A stretch of DNA of 64,000 nt from Brevibacterium oceani (GCF_013623835.1 NZ_JABKDE010000011.1:26370-90369), one strand, 5' to 3'; shown: positions 37,344 through 49,192, numbered from the stretch's first letter. Program-made: numbers and translations. The notes: generated from the sequence alone by a model not told the origin.

Positions 37344-37750
37344 CGAAGATACCAGCCTGAAGCAGTCACCGTTACGAGGGTAAGCCACACCTCCGTCCAT
37401 TTAAAAGTTATCGCCCGAGCACCACCACATGAACAGACTCGAAACATGTTACGTGTCATCGAATCTAAGTCGGCGGTTCCGTTAACGCCAGGGTTTCGCC
37501 AGCACTGAGGCAGGAGTTCAGCCTATGATTTCCGAATGCCAGTGGTCGCCCATATGTGCTGCAAATGGTGTACGCCTACGGAACATACTGGACGCTGAAT
37601 CCACCCCTTCGGATACGAACGAGCTCAGAATTCTCTACTTGCTTACTTGCACTTTACCAGCTAACCCCACCACACCGACGCGGCCAGTCTCGAAGCTCTT
37701 TACGCATATCATCATCAGCGTTTAAGCAAAGGCTACCTCTAACGAGCGAC
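37344..37750. other. Intergenic between IS1634 element and specificity gene
   Basis: About 400 bp, AT-richer than average, with no open frame supported by a start signal or motif on either strand. It is downstream of the short specificity gene, where the second half of a normal S subunit would be expected; no recognisable second recognition domain was seen. Confidence 0.45.
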
Positions 37751-38239
37751 TTAATCGTCTCGCGAGACTGCTGATCCCAACCTATCGGCGCGCTGATGGA
37801 CCGACGCGGTTTCCTTCTCCCAAAGTGCGACTACCGACCCGATATTCCCGGGAACCTCAAGCGGAGCCAGCCGTTTAGGTGAGCACTTCCTTCCAAAGCT
37901 GAACCTCCATGAATGCAGAGCATTGAACGCGGCAGTGTACCCGAGCAAAGTCGCAACACTCATAGTAGATATCGGCTTACAGACCGTTAAAGAATCACCC
38001 CCATTGCCTTTTGGCAAAAAATCTGAAACTTGTAGGGTTGCAACTCCCAAACCAGATATTGACAATGCAGGCCCACTAAAAACTCTGTCTCCGATTAGCG
38101 GAACTACATAAGAGACAACACCATTATTCAAACTAGTGCTTGTAACGAAAGGAACTATGCCCGGTTCGTAGTCATCTATGCCGTGCGAACGAGCCGCCTC
38201 AAAAAGGAACAAACTATCGAGTCGAACTAACTTGCTCAT
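37751..38239 (-). CDS. Half-length type I-like specificity (S) subunit
   Basis: 162 residues carrying a single target-recognition domain. The pattern PFVTSTSLNNGVVSYV, FSGPALSISGLG and FSFGRKCSPKRLAPLEVP is that of type I S subunits (compare rfsYGRK...L..l.IP), followed by a helix that may be the dimerising spacer. Normal S or BcgI B subunits have two such domains in about 340-400 residues. Its start overlaps the stop of the restriction-methylase gene by 4 bp, so the two are coupled. It may work as a dimer recognising a symmetric site, or be a truncated remnant. Confidence 0.75.
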   Translation of the reverse strand: MSKLVRLDSLFLFEAARSHGIDDYEPGIVPFVTSTSLNNGVVSYVVPLIGDRVFSGPALSISGLGVATLQVSDFLPKGNGGDSLTVCKPISTMSVATLLGYTAAFNALHSWRFSFGRKCSPKRLAPLEVPGNIGSVVALWEKETASVHQRADRLGSAVSRDD

Positions 38240-40131
38240 CGCTCACCGCCGAAGACATCATCGTGGGAGTGATCATTAGCCGCTTCAAACGGGACTTGCA
38301 GCTGTTGGGTCAACATTTGTCTGTACGTCTCACGCACCTGCCATTCAAAATCTTCATCCAGTAGAATACCGGTACCCAAATGTGCCTGCGGGAGCCATTC
38401 AGCGTGTTCTAGCGGCCGAAATTCCAAACGCCCAGCCGTTTCTAGAGTCTCGATTCCCGACTGAACCCATCTACGAAGCGCCGCTGCTACCGGGCTTAGA
38501 AACTCCTTGTATCCAATACCATATCGTTCAACACGATAACCCTTCTTCTTCTTAAACCCATCATCCGTCAAGCGGATCCAGAGCACTGAATTCTGCCTAC
38601 CATGTTGTATTCCTTTACGTAATACGACTCCGACAGTCTCAGTCGCAACGGGGTAGAATAAGTCAGTCGGTAAAGCAATAACACTGAGTAGCGTATTTTG
38701 TTCCAGCAATTCTTCGCGCCACGCCGAATATTGACTGTCATACAATACCGACGCAGGTAGCACAGCAAACAACAAACCATTTCTGACTAGTTGCCGTAAT
38801 CCCGCATCTACGAAAAAGATCTCGGCCTCGTTGGCATCAGGTAGCGAAAAAGGAGGATTCATCAATACCTTAGTAACCGCAGGAAACTCATCATCTTGAA
38901 TTGTTTTGCCCTCTTTAAATGATAGTTTCTCGTAACCGTCTGTCAGATTAAGGCGCAATCCCAGCGACGAGTCAATCTTCAAATTGTGCTTTCCATCGCC
39001 ACGGAAATACATATTTACAAATGCCAGCGCGGCGACGTGATCCGATTGCTCAACGCCAAACACCCCATTTGAAGCGAATTCGTCACGCTCCATTGGGGTT
39101 GCAGACTCAGTAACGCGGTTAAACGCTGCCACTAGAAACCCGCCTGTTCCTACAGCAGGATCATAGACAACGTCGTATTTGGTCACGCCAACAGCTTCGG
39201 CCGCGAGCCAGCACAGATGCCTCGGTGTCAAGACGATACCGAGGTCTTTACTAGTATTTCCGTAGCGAAGAAAGCTCTCAAAAAATGAGCCGAGAAGATC
39301 GGTGCTTCGGGCTGTATTCAGCAGATCGTGGAACTTCAGCTTAATCAATATTTCAGATAACACTACAGCGATTTTGTCTGATCCATCCCCTTCTGGCAGC
39401 ACGCCGAGGCGATCCCACAGGTCTTCCTTGCCTGCGTACGCAAATGCTTCGCGTGCTCGAGAATTGACGTCTGCAATGAAAACTGAATCGGAATTGCGAT
39501 ATGAAAGGGAAGGGTCTCTTTCAAGGGCAAGCAAAAGCGAGGCAACTATAAGCGCCCGTCTTTCTTTAGTGACCTTAGCTGAATGAAATTTGGAATTTAT
39601 ATACTTGCCTATTTCTACAACTTCGGCTACCGTTAACGGGATGTCAGAAAGATTCGCGCTATCCGCGGCGATAATTCTGAGTGCCTCCCTGTTGGTCAAC
39701 AACTCGCCGTACACCTGATCGTCAGCAGTCACTTTTTCCCACTGACCGCTGGAATTCAGGTATTTCGTCCTGATTACATAGCCGGACTGATCATCCCCGG
39801 CCACACCTGTGGCTAGACGAGCTTGAACAATGGTGGAACCTGTATTGATGTTGTCGGCATACATTTGGGCTTCATCAATTGCATTCCCTATTTCTCCCGA
39901 CTGCTTTGCTTCAATCACCCAGAATGATATATCGGTTATCCGGGCAACGAACTCAGGTTTCTGCGCGCCCAGCCCCTTGGCCAGTTCGGGGTGAGATTGT
40001 GCCTCGTTTTGTTCCCATACCTGACCTCTGGATTCTACATTAGGGTTCGCGGGATTCCAGCCTTTGTTCTTGAGCTGCTCCTTAATCCACGAATAGCTAC
40101 GATATTCCGATACTCGAGTCGACTTCTTCAT
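38236..40131 (-). CDS. BcgI-like fused endonuclease-N6-adenine methyltransferase
   Basis: 631 residues, close to the BcgI A subunit. N-terminal nuclease motif PE (59-60) followed 13 residues later by EAK (74-76), a PD-(D/E)XK variant as reported for BcgI. Then a type I M-like helical region and the methylase core with AdoMet motif DPAVGTGGF (324-332) and catalytic NPPF (425-428). One polypeptide would thus cut and methylate, with target choice by the small S-like protein downstream. No separate HsdR gene is present. Lower GC and AT-rich codons mark it as acquired. Confidence 0.83.
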   Translation of the reverse strand: MKKSTRVSEYRSYSWIKEQLKNKGWNPANPNVESRGQVWEQNEAQSHPELAKGLGAQKPEFVARITDISFWVIEAKQSGEIGNAIDEAQMYADNINTGSTIVQARLATGVAGDDQSGYVIRTKYLNSSGQWEKVTADDQVYGELLTNREALRIIAADSANLSDIPLTVAEVVEIGKYINSKFHSAKVTKERRALIVASLLLALERDPSLSYRNSDSVFIADVNSRAREAFAYAGKEDLWDRLGVLPEGDGSDKIAVVLSEILIKLKFHDLLNTARSTDLLGSFFESFLRYGNTSKDLGIVLTPRHLCWLAAEAVGVTKYDVVYDPAVGTGGFLVAAFNRVTESATPMERDEFASNGVFGVEQSDHVAALAFVNMYFRGDGKHNLKIDSSLGLRLNLTDGYEKLSFKEGKTIQDDEFPAVTKVLMNPPFSLPDANEAEIFFVDAGLRQLVRNGLLFAVLPASVLYDSQYSAWREELLEQNTLLSVIALPTDLFYPVATETVGVVLRKGIQHGRQNSVLWIRLTDDGFKKKKGYRVERYGIGYKEFLSPVAAALRRWVQSGIETLETAGRLEFRPLEHAEWLPQAHLGTGILLDEDFEWQVRETYRQMLTQQLQVPFEAANDHSHDDVFGGER

Positions 40132-40195
40132 TTGCCACCTTTGTCAGCTACGCCCGCTAGCCTACTACACAGTCCTGGGATGCGGAAGGAATTTT

Positions 40196-40250
40196 GTTCG
40201 TCGGCGTTTTTGAAGTACGCGATTGACTTTACCGTACTTCACGGACGAAC
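40196..40250. promoter_or_regulatory. Nested inverted repeats upstream of the restriction-modification operon
   Basis: GAAGTACG (40212-40219) pairs with CGTACTTC (40233-40240), and outside them GTTCGTC (40196-40202) pairs with GACGAAC (40244-40250). The structure is 65-120 bp before the RM start at 40131. It could be an operator, as RM genes are often autoregulated, or a transcript hairpin. No controller gene is seen. Confidence 0.4.
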
Positions 40251-40812
40251 GAATTTAGAATCTTAACGCTGCAACGAATAACTAATCGTGGTCTTGCCAT
40301 TGGTTAGGTAGCAGTAACTGGTTCGCTTTTAGTCGATTCGTGGCGTGTCGTTGTTTGGCTATATCTCCGAATCCTCTCTTTGGCGGTCTATTGTTCAAAG
40401 TTTATTGGAGTCTATTCATTGCCGACTATTCGTAATCACTAAACGTTTGGGCGAGGAGGTTCTATCGAACTCGAATATTGTTTTCGGTTTTTCGACTAGC
40501 TTCGGTTACTAGCGTAAGCGTGTTATCGCCCGGGGCTACATCCAATCACGAGTAGAGGTTTGGGTTAGTTCAGCTGGACGTGTGTTTATCGCTTTGAAGG
40601 TATTTCGGGAGTGCTCTTGCAAGAGATGCTCCTTTGCTTGAGAGGGGATAGCTTTTAGACAGCTCGTTTGGCGTGGTATGTCGATGATTGCTGATTTCGA
40701 TTAACTTTGGGTGCTTCTAGATTAGCTTTGGGGGTATTCGAAAGCATCTGTGTAGCGAAGCGGTGGCAATTGCGTGAGTATGCAGTTTGGATCCTCGCTA
40801 CATCGTTTACGT
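40251..40812. other. Gene-free AT-rich stretch between RM operon and IS5-family element
   Basis: About 560 bp with no supported coding region, tRNA or RNA element. Runs of T and scattered GTTT/CGTTT words suggest foreign DNA. A 111-residue minus-strand frame at 40655-40990 crosses into the IS end and looks non-coding. Confidence 0.4.
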
Positions 40813-40830
40813 TGAGTCTCGCCACTTCAG
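40813..40830 (+). repeat. 18-bp direct repeat, copy 2
   Basis: Identical to 35305-35322 (TGAGTCTCGCCACTTCAG). It lies 15 bp before the left end of the IS5-family element, outside its target duplication. Confidence 0.6.
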
Positions 40831-40845
40831 GGACAATCAATCTAA

Positions 40846-41843
40846 GAGGTTGCGCGGATAGGCAGGGAGTGTGCGTATCCTGCACCCGGCGTGTCGTAAC
40901 AGACTGACACGGAGAAGCGTCAGCTTCGATGGAAGTGCAAACATCACAATCGAAGACATAAGGACAGCTTCCCCGTGCCAGCACTTCCATCTTCAGTCAT
41001 CGACCCTCTCTGGTGCCAATTCAAAACTCTTCTGCCCACGATCAACGACGACCACCCACTCGGATGCCACCGGCGACGAGTTGCCGATCGGATCATCTTC
41101 GACAAGCTCGTCACCCGACTCGTCCTCGGCGGTGCCTACACCAAACATGCCGACGACCTGGTCTCAGCCACAACATTGCGATGCCGCCGCGATGAATGGA
41201 TCGCCCACGGTGTGTTTGGCCGCCTCGAACAGATCGTGCTCGAGGCCTTCGACCAGATCATCGGCCTGGACCTGATTCCCCTGAGCATTGATGGCTGCTG
41301 TGTGAAAGCTCCCTGCGGTGGCGACAACACGGGACCGAACCCGACCGATCGCGGCAAATCCGGGCAGAAACGGTCCGTCCTCGTCGAAGGCCACGGCATG
41401 CCGATCGGAGTCATTCTGGCCGGAGCGAACCGGCACGATTCCCCACTGCTGCGGCCCACGCTGGAGTGTCTGTCCCGGTTTGGGTTCTTCCTGCCCGAGA
41501 CGATGAGAGTCGATCTTGATTCCGGTTACGACTCGTATGTCACTCGCGACCTGTTGGCCGAATTCGGGTGTGGCTGGAAGATCTCTCCCAAGGGAACCTA
41601 CATTGAGATCAACCACACCCGCAGGTGGACGATCGAGCGGACGAACTCCTGGCACACTCGCGGATTCGGACTCCTGCAGGTGGTCCTCGATCGGGCTGAT
41701 CGAGTCCAACAAGCGTGGGCGAGTCTGGCGAATGCGGTCATTGTCCTCAAACGACTGCTGCAGATGTCATGGACTCAGCATCGGTGGGCTACCAGGCCCG
41801 TCAAGCGTTATGACTGGAGATGACTCCCTATCCGCGCAACCTC
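40846..41843 (+). mobile_element. IS5-family insertion sequence, complete
   Basis: 998 bp. Terminal inverted repeats GAGGTTGCGCGGATAGG are exact at both ends (40846-40862 and, reversed, 41827-41843). The flanks show a 3-bp duplication TAA (40843-40845 and 41844-41846), as in the IS427-type group of IS5. One transposase gene fills most of it. Confidence 0.88.
40975..41823 (+). CDS. IS5-family DDE transposase
   Basis: 282 residues from GTG 40975. DDE residues appear in SIDGCCVKAP (Asp), DLDSGYDSY (Asp) and RWTIERTNSW (Glu), and the last is followed by the arginine-rich C terminus typical of IS5 proteins. Uninterrupted in a single frame, so no programmed frameshift is needed. Probably active given the perfect ends. 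Confidence 0.88.
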   Translation: MPALPSSVIDPLWCQFKTLLPTINDDHPLGCHRRRVADRIIFDKLVTRLVLGGAYTKHADDLVSATTLRCRRDEWIAHGVFGRLEQIVLEAFDQIIGLDLIPLSIDGCCVKAPCGGDNTGPNPTDRGKSGQKRSVLVEGHGMPIGVILAGANRHDSPLLRPTLECLSRFGFFLPETMRVDLDSGYDSYVTRDLLAEFGCGWKISPKGTYIEINHTRRWTIERTNSWHTRGFGLLQVVLDRADRVQQAWASLANAVIVLKRLLQMSWTQHRWATRPVKRYDWR

Positions 41844-42058
41844 TAAGTGCTTTGTATTGTTCCGCGCCTGCAATGGAATGATGCTTTTGCACATGCGGCG
41901 AGGGTCACTGAAGGTAGGTAGTTTACTGCGTACCGCCCGAGGAGATTGAAAGGTCTCTGCGATCGATTCGTCGAATTGTGTGTGCGCTCAATCGGTAGTG
42001 CAAAATCCAGGCCCTCTAGCCTTGGAGAGCCCGACCCCTTGCCGATTGGCTGAATAGC

Positions 42059-43033
42059 TCAAACCGTCAGCACAACCTTGCCCGTGGTCTTCCGCCCTTC
42101 CAGTGCCCGATGCGCATCCGCAGCATCAGCCAACGCAAATGTCGCGCCCACGCGGAAGTTCAGCCAGCCGTGTTCGATGCCGTTGAAGAGCATCGCCGAA
42201 CGCTTCGCCAACTCCTCCGAGCTGCGCACGAACCACGCCAGCGACGGACGAGACAGGAAGATTCCCCCCGACGAATTCAAACGCTGAATGTCGAACGGCG
42301 GCACCTGACCCGAGGCTCCGCCGAAGAGCACCATTGAGCCCAGCGGCTTGATCGAGGCCAGCGACGCATCGAACGTGTCCTTGCCGACGCCGTCATAGGC
42401 GACATCGACGCCCTCACCATCGGTGAGCTCCTTGACCTTCGCTGTGATATCGACGCCCTCACCGTAGAGGAACACCTCATCCGCACCGGCGTTGCGCGAC
42501 AGCTCTGCCTTCTCGTCGGTGCTCACCGTCGAGATGACATTTCCGCCCAAGTGCTTGACGATCTGCGTCAGTAGCAGCCCGACACCACCGGCACCGGCGT
42601 GGACGAGCGCCGTCTGACCGGGCTTAATCTCATGCGAACTCGTCGCCAAGTATTGCGCAGTCAGGCCCTGCAGCGGCATCGCCGCAGCCACCTCGGTGCT
42701 CACGCCCTCCGGAACCCGCAGCAGGAAGTCCGTATTCACGACGACCTGCGTCGCATACGAACCCGGCGCCTCATGCCAAGCGACACGGTCGCCGACCTGC
42801 CAGGATTCGACGCCCTCGCCCACCTCGGCGATCCGACCCGTGCCCTCAACGCCGACGATGTGCGGGTGCTCCATCGGATACACGCCCGAACGACGATACG
42901 TATCGATGAAGTTCACACCCGCCGCCTCGACATCGACGAGCACCTCACCAGCGCCCGGCTTCGGGGTCGGAACCTCACCGAACTCGAGCACCTCGGGTCC
43001 ACCAGCCTGCATCGCACGCACTGCCTGGGTCAT
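42059..43033 (-). CDS. NADPH:quinone oxidoreductase (zinc-free MDR family)
   Basis: 324 residues. Like quinone reductases it lacks the zinc-ligand cysteines; VNFIDTYRRSGVYP near residue 45 and the cofactor loop HAGAGGVGLLLTQIVK are characteristic. It reduces quinones, often by one electron, with NADPH. ATG 43033 follows AGGAGG at 4 nt. It is divergent from argC with only 44 bp between starts, so the ArgR boxes there could affect both genes. Confidence 0.88.
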   Translation of the reverse strand: MTQAVRAMQAGGPEVLEFGEVPTPKPGAGEVLVDVEAAGVNFIDTYRRSGVYPMEHPHIVGVEGTGRIAEVGEGVESWQVGDRVAWHEAPGSYATQVVVNTDFLLRVPEGVSTEVAAAMPLQGLTAQYLATSSHEIKPGQTALVHAGAGGVGLLLTQIVKHLGGNVISTVSTDEKAELSRNAGADEVFLYGEGVDITAKVKELTDGEGVDVAYDGVGKDTFDASLASIKPLGSMVLFGGASGQVPPFDIQRLNSSGGIFLSRPSLAWFVRSSEELAKRSAMLFNGIEHGWLNFRVGATFALADAADAHRALEGRKTTGKVVLTV

Positions 43034-43040
43034 CACGCCT

Positions 43041-43078
43041 CCTGCATATAAATTAATTGCCTGGTATGGTTATACATA
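43041..43078 (+). promoter_or_regulatory. Two candidate ArgR boxes at argC
   Basis: Against the ARG-box pattern TGNAT-WWWW-ATNCA, 43041-43058 gives TGCAT-ATAA-ATTAA (9 of 10 fixed arm positions counted with N) and 43061-43078 gives GGTAT-GGTT-ATACA. Two boxes spaced 2 bp apart, overlapping the argC promoter, fit repression by the ArgR encoded in the operon. The second box reaches the argC start codon. A -10-like TATGGT at 43065 implies a leaderless or nearly leaderless transcript; no Shine-Dalgarno is seen. Confidence 0.55.
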
Positions 43079-44187
43079 TGAACGATCTTACGGTTGCCGT
43101 CTCCGGTGCCACCGGATACGCCGGGGGAGAGGTCCTCCGGCTGCTGAGCACTCACCCTCACTTGAACGTCACGACGGTGTGCGGACATTCCACTGCTGGC
43201 GAGAAGCTCGGCCGACATCAACCCCATCTTGCCCGATATTCCGACTTCGTGGTCCAAGAGTCCACCGCCGAGGTGCTCGCCGGCCACGATGTCGTCATCC
43301 TCGCGCTCCCGCATGGGCAGTCCGGGCAGATCGCCGCCGAGCTCGAAGCCACGAGTCCGGACACTCTCATCGTCGACCTCGCTGCCGACCACCGGCTCAT
43401 CAACGCCGCAGCCTGGGAGAAGTTCTACGGTTCCAAGCATCAGGGCACCTGGACCTACGGTCTGCCCGAACTGCTGACCGCCGACGGCACGAAGAAGCGT
43501 GAGGCGCTGAAGTCGACGAAGCGCATCGCCGTGCCCGGCTGCAATGTCACCGCCGTGACACTCGGGCTCGCACCGCTCATCCAGGCCGAACTCGCCGCAC
43601 CGGCAGGGCTCAATGGTGTGCTCGCCAACGGAGTCTCCGGGGCCGGGAAGGCACTCAAACCACACCTCACCGCCGCCGAGATCCTCGGCAACGCCTCGCC
43701 CTACGGCACAGGCGGCACCCACAGGCACGTGCCCGAGATCGAACAGAACCTCAACGGAGCCCTCGGCGCCGACGCCGCCGACGGCCCCACCCGCATCTCC
43801 TTCACCCCGACACTCGTGCCAATGGCCCGCGGAATCCTCGCCACCATCACGGCCGACGCCGGTGAAGCCGCACCACGGAGTGCCGAAGGACTGCTCGACG
43901 CTGCCGCGCTCAAGGATCAGCTGGCCACGGCTTTCGCTCAGTCCTATGGCGACGAACCCTTCGTCCGTGTCCTGCCCGAAGGTCAGTGGCCGCAGACCGC
44001 GGCGACCACCGGATCGAACGTCGCGCAGATCCAGTTCACCGTCGACGAACGCGCGGAGAAAATCCTCGTTGTCGTGGCCTTGGACAACCTCGTCCGCGGC
44101 ACCGCCGGACAGGCCCTCCAATCCATCCACTTAGCCCTCGGCCTCGACGAGGCCACCGCACTTCCCCTCGAAGGAGTCGCCCCATGA
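43078..44187 (+). CDS. argC: N-acetyl-gamma-glutamyl-phosphate reductase
   Basis: 369 residues. NADP loop SGATGYAGGEVLRLL (9-23) and catalytic cysteine C155 (AVPGCNVTAV). Reduces N-acetylglutamyl phosphate to the semialdehyde, third step of arginine synthesis. First gene of the operon; its stop overlaps argJ by 4 bp. The ATG at 43078 is chosen because the NADP loop begins right after it and the upstream extension lies in the operator. Confidence 0.95.
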   Translation: MNDLTVAVSGATGYAGGEVLRLLSTHPHLNVTTVCGHSTAGEKLGRHQPHLARYSDFVVQESTAEVLAGHDVVILALPHGQSGQIAAELEATSPDTLIVDLAADHRLINAAAWEKFYGSKHQGTWTYGLPELLTADGTKKREALKSTKRIAVPGCNVTAVTLGLAPLIQAELAAPAGLNGVLANGVSGAGKALKPHLTAAEILGNASPYGTGGTHRHVPEIEQNLNGALGADAADGPTRISFTPTLVPMARGILATITADAGEAAPRSAEGLLDAAALKDQLATAFAQSYGDEPFVRVLPEGQWPQTAATTGSNVAQIQFTVDERAEKILVVVALDNLVRGTAGQALQSIHLALGLDEATALPLEGVAP

Positions 44188-45362
44188 GCGTGACCGCACC
44201 CCTCGGCTTCGCAGCCGCAGGACTGACCGCCGGACTCAAACCCTCCGGCACCAAAGACCTCTCGCTGGTCATCAACACCGGGCCGTCAGATGCTGTCGCC
44301 GCCGTCTACACCTCGAACCGGTGCAAGGCCAACCCCGTCCTCTGGTCGCAGAAGGTCTCGGCCGACGGGCACGCCCGCGCCGTCGTCCTCAACTCCGGGG
44401 GAGCCAACTGCTACACCGGTGACTTCGGGTACGAGACGACGACCCTGACCGCTCAGACCGCCGCCCAGTTGCTCACCGAGACCGGCACTGATACGAAACC
44501 CGAAGACATCCTCGTCTGTTCCACCGGACTCATCGGCGTCGGCGGCCAGGACTTCCGCGACGCGATCGTCGACAACCTCGCCCCGCTCGTCGCCGCCGCC
44601 GACACCAGCGTCGAAGCCGGCCAAGCCGCGGCAGAGGCGATCATGACCACCGACACCGTCGCGAAGACCGCGACCCGCGAAGGCTCGTCCGGGTTCACGA
44701 TCGGCGGCATGGCCAAGGGTGCGGGAATGCTCGCCCCCGGTCTGGCGACCATGCTCGTCGTCATCACCACCGACGCGAATGTTGACCAGACCGTGCTCGA
44801 TGCGGCACTGCGGAACGCGACGAACCAGTCCTTTGACCGCCTCGACACCGACGGGTGCATGTCGACGAACGACACCGTCATCCTCATGTCCTCAGGCGCC
44901 CACGACGCCACGGTCGACACCGATGAGTTCACGGGCCTGGTCAAGGAGGTCTGCCTTGACCTCATGCACCAGCTGCACGTCGATGCCGAAGGCGCCCACC
45001 ACGACATCGCCATCACCACCCAGGGTGCGGCAAGCGAAGACGACGCCGTCACGGTCTCCCGCTCCGTGTCCCGGTCGGCCCTGTTCAAGGCCGCGATCTT
45101 CGGGGAGGACCCGAACTGGGGTCGGGTCGTCGCACAGGTCGGAACCACCTCGGCGGAATTCGATCCCACCCAGATCGACGTGATCATCAACGGCGTCGAA
45201 GTCTGCCGAGCCTCGGGGCCGTACGAAGACCCCGAGAAGGTCGAGTTCCGACGACAGGTCGACGTCGTCATCGACCTCCATGCCGGGACCGACACCGCCA
45301 CCGTCTGGACCTCTGACCTCACCCACGATTACGTCGAAGAGAACAGCGCCTACTCCTCATGA
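44184..45362 (+). CDS. argJ: Bifunctional ornithine acetyltransferase/N-acetylglutamate synthase
   Basis: 392 residues. The self-cleavage site and Thr nucleophile lie in the APGLATML segment (about residue 190), where the family has the (N/G)xATML pattern. ArgJ moves the acetyl group from N-acetylornithine to glutamate, giving the acetyl-recycling version of the pathway; no argA or argE is present here. Overlaps argC and argB by 4 bp each. Confidence 0.95.
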   Translation: MSVTAPLGFAAAGLTAGLKPSGTKDLSLVINTGPSDAVAAVYTSNRCKANPVLWSQKVSADGHARAVVLNSGGANCYTGDFGYETTTLTAQTAAQLLTETGTDTKPEDILVCSTGLIGVGGQDFRDAIVDNLAPLVAAADTSVEAGQAAAEAIMTTDTVAKTATREGSSGFTIGGMAKGAGMLAPGLATMLVVITTDANVDQTVLDAALRNATNQSFDRLDTDGCMSTNDTVILMSSGAHDATVDTDEFTGLVKEVCLDLMHQLHVDAEGAHHDIAITTQGAASEDDAVTVSRSVSRSALFKAAIFGEDPNWGRVVAQVGTTSAEFDPTQIDVIINGVEVCRASGPYEDPEKVEFRRQVDVVIDLHAGTDTATVWTSDLTHDYVEENSAYSS

Positions 45363-46378
45363 ACAGCCCCGTAGACATGTCCACGAAATCCACGGCCGCC
45401 CGGCTCGCCGCCGCCCAGGTCAAGGCCGAAGCCCTGACCGAAGCGCTGCCGTGGATCAAGACCTTCGCCGGCGCCACGATCGTCATCAAATACGGCGGCA
45501 ACGCGATGATCTCCCCGGAGCTCCAGCAGTCCTTCGCCGATGACATCGCGTTCCTCCGCTTCGCCGGCATCCGCCCCGTCGTCGTCCACGGCGGCGGACC
45601 CCAGATCTCCGCAATGCTGGCCCGTTTGGGCATCGAATCCGAGTTCAAGGCCGGGCAGCGCGTGACCACCGAGGCGGCCGCCGAAGTCATCCGCATGGTC
45701 CTGTCCGGTCAGGTCAACCGCGACATCGTCTCTCGCATCAACCAGAACGGCAACGCCGCGATCGGACTCTCCGGTGAGGACGCGGACCTTCTCCTGGCGA
45801 ATAAGACCACCGCCGAGGTGGACGGGCAGACCGTCGACCTCGGCCGGGTAGGCGAGATCGCCCAGGTGAATACGACCGTGCTCACCGAACTCCTCGACGC
45901 CGGACGGGTGCCCGTCATCTGCTCGATCGCCTCGGAGATCGGGGGAGAGGCCGGTAAGCCGCTGAACATCAACGCCGACCTGGCCGCCTCGGCGGTGGCG
46001 AAAGCCCTGAAGGCGGACAAACTCATCATGCTCACCGATGTGCCCGGCCTCTACGCGAACTGGCCGGACACGTCCTCGCTCATCTCCCGCATCGGACCGG
46101 ACAAGCTGCGCGAACTGCTGCCGAGCCTCGATTCGGGGATGATCCCGAAGATGACCGCAGCGCTTGAAGCCATCGAGCACGGGGTGCAGCAGGCACACAT
46201 CATCGACGGTCGGATGGCGCATTCGCTGCTGCTCGAGGTCTTCACCTCCGAGGGCATCGGCACCATGGTCGAAGACGGAATCGTCGAACCCGCGCCATTG
46301 GGCGACGGCCACCGAGCCGTCGACCAGGACACAGACGACGACGCACACACCGCGAAGAAGGACACAGCCGATGACTGA
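45359..46378 (+). CDS. argB: Acetylglutamate kinase
   Basis: 339 residues, with a C-terminal tail longer than usual (about 30 acidic residues after the kinase core). [10 protein letters not shown] and [10 protein letters not shown] are the substrate/ATP loops of the amino-acid kinase family; [13 protein letters not shown] is the second ATP motif. Phosphorylates N-acetylglutamate; usually feedback-inhibited by arginine. Coupled to argJ (4-bp overlap) and argD (8-bp overlap). Confidence 0.95.
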   Translation: MNSPVDMSTKSTAARLAAAQVKAEALTEALPWIKTFAGATIVIKYGGNAMISPELQQSFADDIAFLRFAGIRPVVVHGGGPQISAMLARLGIESEFKAGQRVTTEAAAEVIRMVLSGQVNRDIVSRINQNGNAAIGLSGEDADLLLANKTTAEVDGQTVDLGRVGEIAQVNTTVLTELLDAGRVPVICSIASEIGGEAGKPLNINADLAASAVAKALKADKLIMLTDVPGLYANWPDTSSLISRIGPDKLRELLPSLDSGMIPKMTAALEAIEHGVQQAHIIDGRMAHSLLLEVFTSEGIGTMVEDGIVEPAPLGDGHRAVDQDTDDDAHTAKKDTADD

Positions 46379-47630
46379 CACGGACACGACCCCAGCAACC
46401 ACCGCGGACCAGGCACAGTCGGATCAGGCCCAGACCTGGCGGGACGACTTCTCCCGAGTGCTGTCTCCGGTCTTCGGATCCCCGCAGCTCGACCTCGTCC
46501 GCGGTGAGGGCTCCTATGTGTGGGATGCCGCGGGCAAGCAGTACCTCGACCTGCTTGCCGGCATCGCCGTCAACGCACTCGGCCACTGCCACCCGGCTTG
46601 GGTCAAGGCCATCACCGAGCAGGCGTCGACGCTCGGGCATATCTCGAACTTCTTCACCTCCCCGGCCCAGATCGGCTTGGCTGAGAAACTCCATGAGGTC
46701 CTCGACCTGCCTGCCGGGTCCGCCGTGTTCTTCTCGAACTCCGGCACCGAAGCCAACGAGGCGGCCTTCAAGATGGCCCGCCGCGCAGCCGGTGGGGGAC
46801 GTCCGTTCATCATCGCCATCGAAGGCGCCTTCCACGGCCGCACCATGGGGGCCCTCGCGCTCACGGCGAAGGACGCCTACCGTGAACCCTTCGCTCCCGG
46901 AGTCCCTGGAGTCGTCCACGTGCCCTACGGCGACGTCGAAGCGCTCGAGGCCGCCATCAACGAGAACACTGCGGCGGTGTTCATCGAACCCATCCAAGGT
47001 GAGGTCGGCGTGCGCACGCACCCGGCCGGTTACCTCACCGCGGTGCGGGAACTGACGACGAAGGTCGGGGCGCTCATGATCCTCGACGAAGTCCAGTCCG
47101 GCATCGGCCGCACCGGCTCCTGGTTCGCCCACCAGGACCCCGAGATCGGTGAAGGCGTCGTCCCCGACATCATCACCTCGGCGAAGGGACTCGGCGGCGG
47201 CATGCCGATCGGCGCGACCATCACCGTCGGGGATGCGAACACGAAGCTGCTCGAAGCCGGCCAGCACGGCACCACTTTCGGGGGCAACCCGCTGGCCTGT
47301 GCGGCCGGGCTCGCCGTGCTCGAGACCATCGAGTCGGACAATCTCCTCGCTCACGTCAACGAGGTCAACGACTGGCTGACAACTCAGCTGGCTGCGGTTG
47401 AGGGCATCGGCAAGATCACCGGCAAGGGACTCCTCCTCGGACTCGAACTCACTGCCGGGCCTGACGGGCACGTCCCGGATTCAAAGGCAGTGGCTGCCCG
47501 GGCGCTCGAAGCCGGGTTCATCATCAACCCCGTCGCCCCCGGCCGCCTGCGCCAGGCCCCGCCGCTGATCATCACGACCGAGGAACTCACCCCGTTCGTC
47601 GAGGCCCTGCCCGGCCTCATCGCGGGCTGA
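46371..47630 (+). CDS. argD: Acetylornithine aminotransferase
   Basis: 419 residues, PLP fold type I class III. The PLP lysine is in [15 protein letters not shown] and the cofactor Asp in [24 protein letters not shown] binds the phosphate. Converts N-acetylglutamate semialdehyde to N-acetylornithine. ATG 46371 overlaps the argB stop by 8 bp; a 111-bp gap follows before argF. Confidence 0.95.
   Translation: MTDTDTTPATTADQAQSDQAQTWRDDFSRVLSPVFGSPQLDLVRGEGSYVWDAAGKQYLDLLAGIAVNALGHCHPAWVKAITEQASTLGHISNFFTSPAQIGLAEKLHEVLDLPAGSAVFFSNSGTEANEAAFKMARRAAGGGRPFIIAIEGAFHGRTMGALALTAKDAYREPFAPGVPGVVHVPYGDVEALEAAINENTAAVFIEPIQGEVGVRTHPAGYLTAVRELTTKVGALMILDEVQSGIGRTGSWFAHQDPEIGEGVVPDIITSAKGLGGGMPIGATITVGDANTKLLEAGQHGTTFGGNPLACAAGLAVLETIESDNLLAHVNEVNDWLTTQLAAVEGIGKITGKGLLLGLELTAGPDGHVPDSKAVAARALEAGFIINPVAPGRLRQAPPLIITTEELTPFVEALPGLIAG

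Positions 47631-49192
<1,562 letters not shown>

Noticed and set aside
40655..40990. 111-residue minus-strand frame next to the IS5-family element
   Set aside because: It runs through the IS inverted repeat and into the transposase start; no motif or start signal.
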